Source of the DNA: Altererythrobacter sp. BO-6
Lineage (GTDB): Bacteria > Pseudomonadota > Alphaproteobacteria > Sphingomonadales > Sphingomonadaceae
Assembly: GCF_011047315.1 (NCBI RefSeq)
Contig: NZ_CP049259.1
Location: forward strand, 930,001-994,000
DNA: 64,000 bases
Reading direction: 5' to 3'
Shown here: positions 7,337 through 17,139 of the stretch, in pieces
Position numbering within the stretch: position 1 is the first letter of the stretch
Layout of the letters: every line of letters begins with the position of its first letter
Program-made: the position numbers and the translations under genes
Notes under the pieces: model-generated
Database searches by the model: none
What the model was told of the DNA's origin: nothing
What the model saw: the letters and a program-made list of their open reading frames with translations, nothing else

Positions 7337-8868
7337 CCAGCCTTTCCATCATTCGCATCGTTCGGCTCAACCAGGAGTTCGAACGGCCCCAAGGGTCGCT
7401 GCTGCCCGTCAAAGACATTGCAGATCGGTGCGGCGCCCCAGCAATAGCGCACCAGATCAAATGTGAAACCCTCTGGAATCTCGACAGCAACGCTATCACC
7501 AATCAAGCGAGCGTCGGCGAAGCGACATTCGCGGTTTGCAGCGGTATGGCACAGCATGAAAGGCCCTGGCCTGCCCCAGCTGGCGGCCATCAGCCCGGCA
7601 TTGCCGCCGGCAATCCGCACGCGAACCTCGCCACCCTCGCGCCGGGCATCGATCGGACGCGGACCAAGCGTCCCCGCCGGCGCGGCATACAGAAGGTGCG
7701 AAAGGACAGCCGCGGCCCGCAAGCCCACTGGCTTCTTTAGCGGCGGATGGATGTCGAGCCGCTCGCCGACGTCGCTGGTCACCACAAGTCCGGCACGCCG
7801 GTCGGCTTCGGCGACGCGGCGCTGTGCTTCGCGCACTTCCGCCCAATTGTGTTCCGCTGGCTCGCTCGACAAAGGCCCGAAGGGGGCAAGCTGGACGATG
7901 GCGAACGGCAGGTCCTCACCGAACCTCGCGCGCCAACTTGCGAGCAGCGCCTCGAGCTGCGACTGGTAAGCAGCGCGGGCATTTGGACGGCGTGTGTTGT
8001 TCTCGCCCTGGTACCAGATGACTCCGGCCATCCGCATCCGCCCGAGCGGCGCAATCATGGCATTGAACAGATTGGCATAGCCCAGGCGCGGCCGCCCCGG
8101 TTCCTGCCCCGGCGGTGGTGGCATCTGCCACAATGCATCGAGCTGCGATCCGAAGCGCGCTTCCGCCGCCGCCGGATCGGCGCGGAATTCATCCAGGATA
8201 GCGAGCGCCTCCTCCATTCCACCCGCTTGCTGCAGTCCCTCATAGGGGAGCCAAGCCTCGATCGGCGTGCCGCCCATCGAAGCATCGATAAGGCCCACCG
8301 GCACAGCCTGCGCCTGTGCGATCGCGCGCCCGGCAATCAGGCACACGGCGGAAAAATCGCCCGATCCGCCATACGCAGTGGTCCATTTCGCAGGTTCGGA
8401 AAAGTGCGCCTGCTCGACCCGTGCGGTCGCAGTCGGAACCGAGAGGAGGCCGATATTACGATCGATCGGGAGCTTGCGCTCGCGTGCTTCAAGCGCCGTC
8501 TGGGCCATGCTGAACTGCATGTTCGACTGGCCTGAACAGAGGAAGACCTCGCCGATGCGAATGCCCTCCAGCTCCAGCCGCTCGCCGCCGCTGGTCGCGA
8601 CAAGCGCCAGGTTCTCCCCCGACGCCATTGCCGGGAGCGTCACACGCCAGGCGCCATCCTTGCTGGCGGTCGTATCTGCCTGTGTCCCCGCGAATTCGAC
8701 GCTGACCTTCGCGCCCGCGGCGGCGCTGCCGGTCACTTCGATCGGCTGTCCGCGCTGGAGCACCGCGCCATCGGACAACGCCGGTCCAAATGTCAGCGAT
8801 TGCGCTAAGCCCGGCGTCGGCAGGACAAGCGCCGCGACGAACAGGGCCTTGCCTAGCCAGCTTGTCAT
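7333..8868 (-). CDS. Sialate O-acetylesterase-like carbohydrate esterase (SASA domain)
   Basis: A 511-residue exported esterase that probably removes acetyl groups from a sugar. A signal peptide (ALFVAALVLPTPGLAQ) precedes the domain. The catalytic Ser lies in FLCSGQSNMQFSM, the oxyanion-type block is GVIWYQGENN, and the Asp and His are seen in DIHPPLKKPVGLR. ATG 8868 starts four bases after the lactonase stop; a GTG at 8880 in the same frame would overlap it. The protein sits between the lactonase and the kinase of the galactose route. This suggests that the polymer carries acetyl esters, or that the esterase trims an acetylated side chain. The true substrate need not be sialic acid, since family members act on varied glycans. 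Confidence 0.83.
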   Translation of the reverse strand: MTSWLGKALFVAALVLPTPGLAQSLTFGPALSDGAVLQRGQPIEVTGSAAAGAKVSVEFAGTQADTTASKDGAWRVTLPAMASGENLALVATSGGERLELEGIRIGEVFLCSGQSNMQFSMAQTALEARERKLPIDRNIGLLSVPTATARVEQAHFSEPAKWTTAYGGSGDFSAVCLIAGRAIAQAQAVPVGLIDASMGGTPIEAWLPYEGLQQAGGMEEALAILDEFRADPAAAEARFGSQLDALWQMPPPPGQEPGRPRLGYANLFNAMIAPLGRMRMAGVIWYQGENNTRRPNARAAYQSQLEALLASWRARFGEDLPFAIVQLAPFGPLSSEPAEHNWAEVREAQRRVAEADRRAGLVVTSDVGERLDIHPPLKKPVGLRAAAVLSHLLYAAPAGTLGPRPIDARREGGEVRVRIAGGNAGLMAASWGRPGPFMLCHTAANRECRFADARLIGDSVAVEIPEGFTFDLVRYCWGAAPICNVFDGQQRPLGPFELLVEPNDANDGKAG

Positions 8869-8872
8869 CGCG

Positions 8873-9769
8873 CTAACCACGAAAGACCGGCGCGGGCAGG
8901 CCCTTCACGCCGAGGCGGTAGACCAGCACATCGCCCGCATGCGGCTCCAGCGCCAGCCGATCGTCTGGCAGGCCCTCGCGCGCAGTCGTCACGAACAGGA
9001 GGTCGAGCTCCGGTCCGCCAAACGCGATGCAGGTCGCCTGCGACACCGGCAGATTGATTTGCGTGAATAGGCTGCCATCAGGATTGTAGGCGGTAACCCT
9101 GCCTGAACCCCATTCGGCATTCCACAAACGCCCCTTTGCATCGACTTCAGACCCGTCAGGATAGGCCTCGCCTGCCAGCCGCGTAAACACGCGCCGGTCT
9201 GATATCGAACCTTCAGGCGCGAGCGCATAGCTGGCGATTTCCTGGCTCGGCGTGTCGGTAAAATAGAGCCGGTCGCCAGCCGGCGAAAAGCAGGTCGAAT
9301 TGCTGATGGTGATCCCGCTCAGCAGGATATGCGGCGTGCTGCGATCGGCGCGGTCGAGCCGCCACAGCGAGCCGCGCTCGGGCGGGGAACCCGCTTCGCG
9401 CTCGACCATGCTGCCCGCCCAGAAACGGCCCTGCCGGTCAACCCGCCCGTCGTTCATCCGAACGCCGCGATATTCGGGCTCGGTACGGAACAGCCAGTCG
9501 ATCTGCCCGGTCGCTGGCCGGCAGAGTGCAAACCCGCTGGCAAAGGCGCAGACCAGTTGCTCGGGATCCGCCGTAAGCCCGAGCGACCCAAGCCGTTCAG
9601 GCAGGTCGAACCGCGTTATCGCCTGCGAAGGCCAGTCGATCCGCAGCAATTGCGCCTGCTGGATATCGGTCAGCCACAGCGCGCAGAGCCGCCCGTCCCA
9701 GACAGGCCCCTCGCCCAGCACGCATTGCGTTGGGATGGTCCCGACCAGTTCGTACTGCTCTGCATCCAT
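8873..9769 (-). CDS. SMP-30/gluconolactonase family sugar lactonase
   Basis: A 298-residue six-bladed beta-propeller lactonase. The metal and active-site motifs of the SMP-30/regucalcin family are all visible: LGEGPVWD with the Glu ligand, RMNDGRVDRQGRFWAGSM, the SNSTCFSP Asn segment, FTDTPSQEI and YPDGSEVDAKGRLWNAEWG with the catalytic Asp. In this locus it would open galactono-1,4-lactone, the product of the SDR dehydrogenase at 14514, to galactonate. It starts five bases after the symporter stop, and a second in-frame ATG two bases further inside is possible. There is no signal peptide, so it is cytoplasmic. Specificity is inferred from context only. Confidence 0.86.
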   Translation of the reverse strand: MDAEQYELVGTIPTQCVLGEGPVWDGRLCALWLTDIQQAQLLRIDWPSQAITRFDLPERLGSLGLTADPEQLVCAFASGFALCRPATGQIDWLFRTEPEYRGVRMNDGRVDRQGRFWAGSMVEREAGSPPERGSLWRLDRADRSTPHILLSGITISNSTCFSPAGDRLYFTDTPSQEIASYALAPEGSISDRRVFTRLAGEAYPDGSEVDAKGRLWNAEWGSGRVTAYNPDGSLFTQINLPVSQATCIAFGGPELDLLFVTTAREGLPDDRLALEPHAGDVLVYRLGVKGLPAPVFRG

Positions 9770-9773
9770 CTCG

Positions 9774-11394
9774 TCACCACCAGGTCGTATAGAACGCGAT
9801 CAGTATGGCGATGACAGCCAGCGAGGCGATATTGAAGCCCGACGTGGTCCGATAGGAAATCCCCTCGGTCGAGACCCGATCCTTGCCCGCCGCTGCCGGG
9901 AAAACCAGCGACAGCACGATGGCGAGCGCCAGAGCCGTCAGGAACACGATGCCCATCCGGTCGATGAAGGGCAGCGTGGGCAGCAGCGCCTTGAACAGGT
10001 AGGACAGGCCAACGGATGCCACCGCCGCGCCGATCGCGCCCGCCTCGCTCGCCTTCTTCCAGAACATGCCGAGCAGGAAAATGACCGTGATGCCCGGCGT
10101 GAAGAAGCCGGAGAATTCCTGGATGAACTGGAACGCCTGATCCGATCCGCCCAGCAGGGGGCGTGCGGTCAGCGCCGCTATGGTTATCGACACCACCGCT
10201 GTGATCCGGCCGACCAGTACCAGATGCTTTTCGCCTTCGGAGGTCGATCGCGGCCCTGCTTCGCCATCGGCCTCATTGTCTTCCGCCAGGCTGTGGCGCC
10301 CCGTGAACTTGGCATAAAGGTCGAGCGTGAAGATCGTCCCGATCGAAGTTGATCATCGAAGCGAGCGTTCCGACCACCGCCGCGATCAGCGCCGCGAAAA
10401 CGAGGCCGAGAATGCCCGCCGGGAGCAGGTTCATCATCATCGGATAGGCCTGGTCCGGCCGCTCAAGATCCGGCGCCAGGATCACCGCCGCGATGCCCGG
10501 CACCACGACAATGAAGGGCACGAGAAGTTTCAGGAAGGCTGCAAACACAATCCCCTTCTGCGCCTCGGCCACGCTCTTGGCGGCCAGCGCACGCTGGATG
10601 ATGTACTGGTTGAACCCCCAATAGGCGAGGTTCGCGATCCACATTCCGCCGATCAGTACGGAAATGCCCGGAAGGTCACTGTAGAACGGATTGTCGGGAG
10701 ACAGGATCATGTCGAATTTGCCCGGCAGCTCTTCGGTCAGGCGCACGAAGCCACCAACGAAACCGGCGTCCCCGCCCACTTCATTGAGCGTAATGACGCT
10801 GATCATGATCCCGCCCAGCACCAGCAGCGTGACCTGCACGATATCGGTGAGCGCGACGGCCTTGAGCCCGCCGTAGAGCTGGTAGAGCAGCGAAAATGCG
10901 GCAATCGCAAACATCGCGGTGGTCTGGTCGATGCCAGTGACAGTTGTCACTGCCAGCGAGCCCAGCCAGAGCACCGAGGTCAGGTTTACAAAGACGTAGA
11001 GCGCCAGCCAGAACAGCGCCATCAATGTGCGGATATTGGTGCCGTACCGCTGCTCCAGGAACTGCGGCATCGTGTAGATGCGGTTCTTCAGGAAGATCGG
11101 CAGGAAGTACTTGCCGACGATCAGCAGCGTCAGCGCGGCCATCCATTCGTAGGAGGCGATCGCTAGGCCAATGGCATAGCCCGAGCCCGACATGCCGATG
11201 ATTTGCTCGGCGGAGATATTGGCTGCGATCAGCGAAGCACCGATCGCCCACCACGGCAGGCTCTTCGATGCCAGGAAGTAATCCGAGCTGTCCTTTGCCT
11301 TGCCGTCCTTTTCCCGGCTGACGAATTGCGCCAAACCGAATATGAAGACCGCGTAGACCACGATCACGACGATATCGATTGTCGCGAGACCCAT
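9774..11394 (-). CDS. Sodium/sugar symporter (SSS family), single-base frameshift
   Basis: A solute:sodium symporter of the sugar branch, about 539 residues once the break is repaired. The first part reads MGLATIDIVVIVVYAV, then the SSDYFLASKSLPWWAIGASL and AANISAEQIIGMSGSGYAIG blocks typical of SglT-like carriers, with many hydrophobic helices. Near 10338-10340 one extra G (CCC on the plus strand) shifts the frame; removing it joins SMINFDR to TIFTLDLYAKFTGRHS, which is the expected SSS wording. The remainder continues without stops to 9774. It would take up galactose or a small oligosaccharide across the inner membrane. First gene of a leftward operon, with an operator-like box at 11427-11441 ahead of it. 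Confidence 0.8.
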
Positions 11395-11426
11395 GTTTTC
11401 TCTCCCTCTCCCCAGACATTGATTGC

Positions 11427-11441
11427 ATTAATAGTATAATT
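11427..11441. promoter_or_regulatory. Operator-like box, PUL copy 1 (divergent symporter/aldolase region)
   Basis: ATTAAT-AGT-ATAATT agrees at 10 of 12 arm positions with the AATAAT-N3-ATTATT boxes at 17078 and 28820. A perfect TTAAT-N6-ATTAA repeat (11428-11443) overlaps it. It lies 33 bases before the symporter ATG and 70 before the aldolase ATG. Probably bound by the FadR/DgoR-like regulator at 13813. Confidence 0.55.
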
Positions 11442-11510
11442 AAGCAATAGGGAATCGAGGGGTTTTCGCAGAGCCAGAAACGGCACGCATCGGAGGGGAA
11501 GAAAAGCGCT

Positions 11511-12134
11511 ATGCATCATGAGCTTGCCGGGCGGTTGCCACTGGTCGCCATTCTGCGCGGGCTGGAACCGGACCGCGCGGTGGAGGTTGCCGAGGCGCTG
11601 ATCGAGGCCGGATTCGATATCCTCGAAGTTCCGCTCAATTCACCTGAGCCGCTGCGCAGTATCGGCTCAATAGCCGACGCACTGGGCGAACGGGCGCTGG
11701 TTGGCGCAGGGACCGTGCTGACGACCCAACAGGTCGATGCGTTGAACGACGTGGGCGCGCGACTGGTGGTTTCGCCCAATTGCAACCCCGCGGTGATCGA
11801 GCGCACGGCGAGCCATGGAATGGTATCCTTGCCCGGCGTCCTGACCCCGACCGAGATGTTTACCGCGCTGGGCGCGGGTGCAAGCGGGCTCAAGATTTTC
11901 CCGGCCGAACTGTTTTCGCCCGGCGCCGTGAAGGCGGTGAAAGCCGTGTTGCCACCTGCAGCGCCGGTCTATGTCGTTGGCGGCATCAATGCCGGCAATA
12001 TGCGCGAATACCTCAATGCCGGAGCGGCTGGATTCGGGATGGGCAGCGCATTGTTCAAGCCGGGCAAGCCGACCAGCGAGATCGCGCGTGACGCGGCAGC
12101 AATTGTGGCAGCCTATCGCGCTGCGGCTGTTTGA
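11511..12134 (+). CDS. dgoA: 2-dehydro-3-deoxy-6-phosphogalactonate aldolase
   Basis: A 207-residue class I aldolase that cleaves 2-keto-3-deoxy-6-phosphogalactonate to pyruvate and glyceraldehyde 3-phosphate, the last step of the De Ley-Doudoroff route. It matches the DgoA style of the KDPG/KDPGal aldolase family: LVAILRGLEPDRA, EVPLNSPEPLRSI (galacto-type wording), ALVGAGTVL with the catalytic Glu region, VVSPNCNPAVI and GLKIFPAELFSP with the Schiff-base Lys, then VVGGINAGNM. It is transcribed rightward from the shared promoter region 11395-11510, and its last 22 bases overlap the convergent beta-helix gene. The EVPLNSP motif is the main reason for preferring KDPGal over KDPG aldolase. Confidence 0.86.
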   Translation: MHHELAGRLPLVAILRGLEPDRAVEVAEALIEAGFDILEVPLNSPEPLRSIGSIADALGERALVGAGTVLTTQQVDALNDVGARLVVSPNCNPAVIERTASHGMVSLPGVLTPTEMFTALGAGASGLKIFPAELFSPGAVKAVKAVLPPAAPVYVVGGINAGNMREYLNAGAAGFGMGSALFKPGKPTSEIARDAAAIVAAYRAAAV

Positions 12135-13820
12135 GATTCTTGTGCCAAAGTGATCACGGCGCCGATCCCCGGGGAAGTCTTTAGGTCAAACGGCGTGCCG
12201 AAGAAATCAACCACCGGCACTTCGCTGACCGTGGCTAGTACGCCCCGCCCCGCTGCTGGAAATCGCGGATGTCGGACCATCGCACCACCACCCAGCGCGG
12301 GACTGCCAGCGCGCAGTTGATATCCCGCCGCCACGCTCGAACCGGGATCGGCGAAGCGCGGATCCATCGCTACGGCCTGCTGATCGAGTGCCCGAAAAGC
12401 CTCGTTTACCCGCCCGAAAAAGAGATTGCCCTGCAGCTCGAGCTCGCCGCCGCTCAGCTCGAGCCGCATCGTCTCGCCGATCATCGCTTCGCGTGAGGCA
12501 TAGAAGATGTTGTTCCAAACATATGCGCCGCGCGCGGAAATCGAGATCGGGATAGAGACCCGGGCGCACGAACACCGTGTTGTTATAGATATAGATTTCA
12601 TCGGAGGGGACGGTCCCGCGCGAAAACGGGCTGAGCCACAGCGTATTTCCGACCTTCTCGCGCAGGCCGTCGTTCACGCTGATGTTGTAGCGCCAGATAA
12701 TGTTGCGGTTCCTGCCGAGAATCTCGACGAACCCGCCCTCGCTGTCATGCGAGAAATTGTACTGGTAGAGGATGTCGCGGTTACCAAAATCGACATGCAT
12801 ACCGTAGCTGTCCTTGTAGCCGCGGACATGGTTCGATCGATTGTGCTGGGCCACGACTTCAGCCGAATTGAACACCCAGGCTCCACTGCCCCTGCCTACC
12901 ATTCGAGCTGGCACCAGTGACGATCCGGTGCGCGTGAAATCATTGTTTTCCACCAGTACCATGCGCGCGCCGGACAGCAGGACGGCGCTTCCGCCCATAT
13001 CGAAAAAGCGGTTGTTGCGGATCACGATATCGCGGTTGAATTCGGTGTCGGGATCGCGGGTGTGCGCATCCCGATATCCCTCCCCCGCCCCATCGTGGGT
13101 GATCATCACACCGAAGCGTCCGCTGCGTTCGAAATGGCTGTCCTCGATAACGACATCGCGGAAATAGGAGGGCACTTCCTTGCCTCCGGCACTAATGGTG
13201 GAAATGCGGATGCCGGCGATCCGTACCCGGTTGAAAGCCTGCTCATCTTCGTGCGAGAGCCGTTCGGCAAAGATGTCCCTGATGGTCAGGTTGCGGAAGC
13301 GAAAATGCTCAAGCTTTCCGCCATTCGAATTCAGCAGGCTTATGCCGAAACTCGCCTCCTTCGGCTCGCCGGGAAGCGCGCGGCGAACGTCATTGGCAAT
13401 CTCGAGATCGCTGATCTCGATGTACTGCTGGTTCCAGATTGCGATGGCGGAGGCAAACTGCCCATCAGACGTAGCTCCGCCGTCGATGACAGGCTTGCTC
13501 CCTTGGCCATAATGCGCAAACACCAATGGCATGCCCGGCGCACCGGAAGATCGGATCCTCAACTGGCCGGGGAAGGTATCGCCGGCCCTGAACAAGACCC
13601 GGTCGCCTGGATCGAAACGCGCCTCGCTTACACGTTCGAGGGTTCGCCACGCCTGGGAGGGGCTCTCGCCAGTTGCTTGATCGTCACCGGCGCTGCTTAC
13701 GAAATAGCTTGTCCCTGGTTTGCCGGGTTCCTCACCACGCAAGCCCGGTGATTGTGCCAGCGAAAGCAGTGCGAAGAGCACCGCCCAGAAAGCGCTGGTG
13801 AGCGCACTCCCGCTATTCAC
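12113..13820 (-). CDS. Exported right-handed parallel beta-helix protein, single-base frameshift
   Basis: About 568 residues after repair of one extra base near 12526-12537 within a CG-rich run. Before the break the frame reads GLYPDLDFRA; after it continues GAYVWNNIFYASREAM to the end. The N-terminus has a signal peptide (FWAVLFALLSLAQSPG). Repeated short strands with NN and N-x-F steps (IVIRNNRFFDMGGSAVLL, VLVENNDFTRTGSS, ILYQYNFSHDSEGG, IIWRYNISVND) indicate a pectate-lyase-like parallel beta-helix. Such folds include glycosidases, lyases and galactanases; I cannot place this one in a named family. It follows the FadR regulator gene, beginning at GTG 13820 (or 13832) overlapping its stop. 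Probably acts on the same galactan as GH16 and GH2. Confidence 0.72.
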
Positions 13821-14514
13821 CGGACCGGGCACGCTCGTCGAGCAAGCGGATAGCCTCCTTCAGAAGCGCGTGGGCGGCCTCGTCCGCACTCTTGGCGTCA
13901 CCCTTTTCGATGGCGACGTAGATCTTCTCATGGTCGGGCACGCTGGCGGTGCGCACGCCCTTGGCCGAATTGGTCAGCCGGATCGAGAAGCGCAGCGCGG
14001 TCTCGATCACATGGCTGAACTGGACGAAAAAGCGATTGCCGCTGGCATGGAGGATCGCGATGTGGAAAGCGATATCGGCTTCCAGCGAATCCATCCGTCC
14101 GGCTTCGGCCTCGCGCATATCGTCGAGCCTGCGCGCGATTTCGGCAATCGCCGCCTTGTCCTGACGCAACGCCGCCGCCGCCGCCGCCTTCGGCTCGATC
14201 CCTTCGCGCACCACCAGGAAGTCACGCATCAGCTCGAACGAGAAGCGGCGTTGCAGGATCCAGCGCAGGACGTCGGGGTCGAGGATATTCCATTTCGATT
14301 CCGGCTCGACATAGGTGCCGCGGCGCGGGCGCGAACCAACCAGCCCCTTGGCCGTGAGCATCTTGATCGCTTCGCGGATCACGGTGCGCGAGGTTTCGTA
14401 TTCCTTGGCCAGGTCCGCTTCGATCGGCAGACTGCCGTCAGACGGCGTATCGCCGCGCACAATCTTGCTGCCGAGCATTTCAACCAGTTCGCGGGTGAGA
14501 TATTGGCTGGCCAT
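13813..14514 (-). CDS. FadR/GntR family transcriptional regulator, DgoR-like
   Basis: A 233-residue regulator with an N-terminal winged helix (LPIEADLAKEYETSRTVIREAIKMLTAKGLVGSRPRRGTYV in pieces, about residues 28-70) and a C-terminal all-helical FCD ligand domain with metal-type ligands in the EADIAFH and VPDHEKIY segments. The NILDPDVLRWIL linker is typical of galactonate- and sugar-acid-responsive members such as DgoR. It lies in the dehydratase-SDR operon, sharing one base with the SDR stop. It is the best candidate to bind the AATAAT-N3-ATTATT boxes and to release them on a sugar acid of the galactose pathway. Ligand and binding are inferred. Confidence 0.84.
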   Translation of the reverse strand: MASQYLTRELVEMLGSKIVRGDTPSDGSLPIEADLAKEYETSRTVIREAIKMLTAKGLVGSRPRRGTYVEPESKWNILDPDVLRWILQRRFSFELMRDFLVVREGIEPKAAAAAALRQDKAAIAEIARRLDDMREAEAGRMDSLEADIAFHIAILHASGNRFFVQFSHVIETALRFSIRLTNSAKGVRTASVPDHEKIYVAIEKGDAKSADEAAHALLKEAIRLLDERARSGE

Positions 14515-15284
14515 CAGACCCTGCCTCCATCGATTACGAAATGCTGGTTGGTGATCATGCGGCTGTCATCGGCGGCCAGGAACAGCGCGAGATTGGCCGA
14601 ATCGCGCGGTTCGATCCGTTCTTTCAGGCAGACTTGCTCCATCCATTCGGCTTCCGCCTCCGGGGTCAACCACAGATCGAGCTGGCGCTGGGTTACGACC
14701 CAACCGGGCAGGATGGTGTTCACACGGATTTTGTCGACGCCGTATTCGCGCGCCAGCGCCTTGGTCATGCCCAAGAGGCCGGCCTTGGCGGTGACATAGC
14801 CGGGCATGTTGGCCGGGCCGAGCACCGCATTGATCGACGAGAAGTTGACGATCGAGCCGCCCTTGCCGCTGACCCGCATCAGCTCGATCGCCTGCTGAGA
14901 TGCAAAGAAGGCGCAATCGAGATTGACCGCCATGCACTTGCGCCAGCTCTCTTCGCTGGTTTCGAGCGGGTCATGACGCGTGTCGTTTGCGACATTGTTG
15001 ACCAGCACGCCCAGCCCGCCAGCCTGCGCGGCAAAGTCGGCAATCGCCCCCTTGAGCGCGGCGACATCGGTCACGTCCACCTTGCGGAACCAGGGACGCG
15101 CGTGGCCTGCCTCTGCAATTGCCTCGCCCAACTCAGCGGCGGCATCTTCGGCAAGGTCGATATGGCCCACTATCGCGCCTTGCCCGGCAAAGGCCTCGAC
15201 CATCGCCGCGCCGATCCCGGTCGCACCGCCGGTGATGAAGACGGGAACGCCGCTCAGGCTCGGATAGATCGCATAGCGGCTCAT
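14514..15284 (-). CDS. SDR family sugar 1-dehydrogenase, probable galactose dehydrogenase
   Basis: A 256-residue classical short-chain dehydrogenase. It has the nucleotide-binding TGGATGIG, the NNVAN strand end, the catalytic Ser in NFSSINAV and Tyr/Lys in YVTAK. The N-terminal RYAIYPSLSGVPVFITGG and the C-terminal LPGWVVTQRQLDLWLTPEAE resemble Caulobacter xylose dehydrogenase (XylB) from memory, a group that also includes NAD-dependent galactose and arabinose dehydrogenases. In this locus it would oxidise galactose to the galactonolactone opened by the SMP-30 protein. Start and stop each share a base with the neighbours, so it is coupled to the dehydratase and the FadR regulator. Confidence 0.84.
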   Translation of the reverse strand: MSRYAIYPSLSGVPVFITGGATGIGAAMVEAFAGQGAIVGHIDLAEDAAAELGEAIAEAGHARPWFRKVDVTDVAALKGAIADFAAQAGGLGVLVNNVANDTRHDPLETSEESWRKCMAVNLDCAFFASQQAIELMRVSGKGGSIVNFSSINAVLGPANMPGYVTAKAGLLGMTKALAREYGVDKIRVNTILPGWVVTQRQLDLWLTPEAEAEWMEQVCLKERIEPRDSANLALFLAADDSRMITNQHFVIDGGRV

Positions 15285-17008
15285 CAGTGGCTCTCCCGCT
15301 TCACTTCGGCGCCGCTGCTGCCGACCAGGAAGTCGAGGTCAGCCCCGAGATGTGCCTGCATGACGTGCCGGCGATGGAGCGCGACATAGCCGCGCGTGGT
15401 GTCGAATGCTTCGGGTGGACGCAAAGCGGCGCGGCGCGCCAGTTCCTCGTCCGAAACCAGCAGGTTGACGCTGCGCGCCTCCGCATCGAGCTCGATTTCG
15501 TCGCCTGTCTCGACCAGGCCGAGCGGCCCGCCGATCGATGTCTCCGGCGAAGTATGCAGCACAACCGTGCCGAACGCCGTACCGCTCATCCGTGCGTCGG
15601 AAATGCGCACCATGTCCGTCACGCCCTGCGCCAGCAGCTTTTGCGGCAGCGGCATGTTGCCGACTTCAGGCATGCCCGGGTACCCTTTCGGCCCGCAGCC
15701 CTTGAGCACAAGGATCGAGTTTGCGTCCACTTCGAGATCGGGATCGTCGATCCGCTCCTTGAAGTCCTCGATCGTCTCGAACACCACCGCCTTGCCGCGA
15801 TGCTTGAGCAGGTTCGGCGAGGCAGCGCTGGGTTTGATGATTGCGCCATCGGGCGCGATATTGCCGCGCAGCACCCAGATTCCCGAGCGCTCCTTGAAAG
15901 GCTGGTCCGGAGTCGCAATCACTTCGGGATTGTAGATTTCCGCACCGGCGATCTGCTCGCCCAGCGTCATGCCTGAAACCGTCTCAACGCCCAGGTGAAG
16001 CTTTTCCGCCATGGCTGACATCAGCGCCGGCATGCCGCCGGCATAGTGCAAATCTTCCATCAGGTATTTCCCCGATGGCATGATGTTGGCGAGCAGCGGC
16101 ATGTCCCCCGCCAACCTGTCGAAATCGTCGAGCGTGAGCTCGACCCCGACCCTCCCGGCCAGCGCCAGCAGGTGGATCACCGAATTGGTCGATCCGCCGA
16201 TCGCGGCATGCACGCGGATCGCGTTTTCGAAGGCCTCGCGGGTGAGGAAGTGCGACAAGCGCTTGTCCTGGCGCACCAACTCCACGATCCGCCGCCCGGT
16301 CGCGTGCGACATCGCCTGGCGATTGGCATCGACCGCGGGGATCGTGGCGTTGTATTTGAGCGATACGCCCAGCGCCTCGGAAATCGCCGCGAAACTGGAG
16401 GCCGAACCCATGGTGTTACATGTCCCGCGTGAACGCGACATGCCGCTTTCGGCGGCCATGAATTCGTCCTGCGTCATTTCGCCCGCGCGCACCGCTTCGG
16501 AGAATTTCCAGACATCGGTGCCCGAGCCGATATCGCGCCCGCGGAACTTGCCGTTGAGCATCGGGCCGGAGGAAACCACGATGGTCGGCAGGTCGACGCT
16601 CGCCGCGCCCATGATCTGCCCCGGTGTGGTCTTGTCGCAGCCGCCCAGCAGCACCACCCCGTCAATGGGATTGCCGCGGATCGATTCTTCGACCTCCATT
16701 GCCAGCAAATTGCGGAACAGCATCGCTGTGGGGCGCATTTGTGTTTCGCCCAGCGACATGGCGGGGAATTCGAGCGGCAACCCGCCCGCTTCCCACACGC
16801 CGCGTTTCACATAGTCTGCCAGCTCGCGCATATGCGAATTGCACGGCGTGATTTCCGACCAGGTGTTGCAGATGCCGATCACCGGTCGCCCGTCGAAGGC
16901 ATCGGCCGGATAGCCCTGCGCCTTCATCCACGAGCGGTGAATGAACCCGTCGCGGTCCAGCTTGCCATAGCTGTGCGCGCTGCGCAGTTTTTTAGGCGTA
17001 TCACCCAT
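15284..17008 (-). CDS. IlvD/Edd family sugar-acid dehydratase, probable galactonate dehydratase
   Basis: A 574-residue [2Fe-2S] dehydratase. The three cluster-binding Cys motifs are seen as GICNTWSEITPCN, LLGGCDKTTPGQ (with the Lys that can be carbamylated) and SRGTCNTMGSAS. The C-terminal half has KPSAAS, VLKGCGPKGYPGMPE and RISDARMSGTAFGTVVLH, including the catalytic Ser region. Length and wording fit the sugar-acid branch (arabonate, xylonate, galactonate) rather than the branched-chain amino-acid enzyme. It would turn galactonate into 2-keto-3-deoxygalactonate for the kinase at 6302. First gene of a leftward operon; the 131 bases upstream contain two inverted repeats. Confidence 0.86.
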   Translation of the reverse strand: MGDTPKKLRSAHSYGKLDRDGFIHRSWMKAQGYPADAFDGRPVIGICNTWSEITPCNSHMRELADYVKRGVWEAGGLPLEFPAMSLGETQMRPTAMLFRNLLAMEVEESIRGNPIDGVVLLGGCDKTTPGQIMGAASVDLPTIVVSSGPMLNGKFRGRDIGSGTDVWKFSEAVRAGEMTQDEFMAAESGMSRSRGTCNTMGSASSFAAISEALGVSLKYNATIPAVDANRQAMSHATGRRIVELVRQDKRLSHFLTREAFENAIRVHAAIGGSTNSVIHLLALAGRVGVELTLDDFDRLAGDMPLLANIMPSGKYLMEDLHYAGGMPALMSAMAEKLHLGVETVSGMTLGEQIAGAEIYNPEVIATPDQPFKERSGIWVLRGNIAPDGAIIKPSAASPNLLKHRGKAVVFETIEDFKERIDDPDLEVDANSILVLKGCGPKGYPGMPEVGNMPLPQKLLAQGVTDMVRISDARMSGTAFGTVVLHTSPETSIGGPLGLVETGDEIELDAEARSVNLLVSDEELARRAALRPPEAFDTTRGYVALHRRHVMQAHLGADLDFLVGSSGAEVKRESH

Positions 17009-17063
17009 CCAACATGACTTTCATTCAATGCGGTCCCACGACCGAATGTGCCACATACACCTT

Positions 17064-17080
17064 ATTGAAATTTGTTCAAT
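17064..17080. promoter_or_regulatory. Inverted repeat ATTGAA-N5-TTCAAT upstream of dehydratase
   Basis: A perfect 6-base inverted repeat (17064-17069 and 17075-17080) lying 56 to 72 bases before the dehydratase ATG and touching the AATAAT-N3-ATTATT box. It may be a second regulator site or part of the same one. I did not find a second copy in the window. Confidence 0.35.
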
Positions 17081-17092
17081 AATACTATTATT
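17078..17092. promoter_or_regulatory. Operator-like box, PUL copy 2 (dehydratase promoter)
   Basis: AATAAT-ACT-ATTATT is a perfect 6-base inverted repeat with a 3-base spacer, 70 bases upstream of the dehydratase ATG. It shares both arms exactly with the box at 28820. Likely site for the FadR/DgoR-like regulator encoded in this same operon. Confidence 0.62.
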
Positions 17093-17139
17093 AAACGCAA
17101 GGTCTTTTCTGCAATAAAGCAGCGGGTTGAAGCTCGCGC

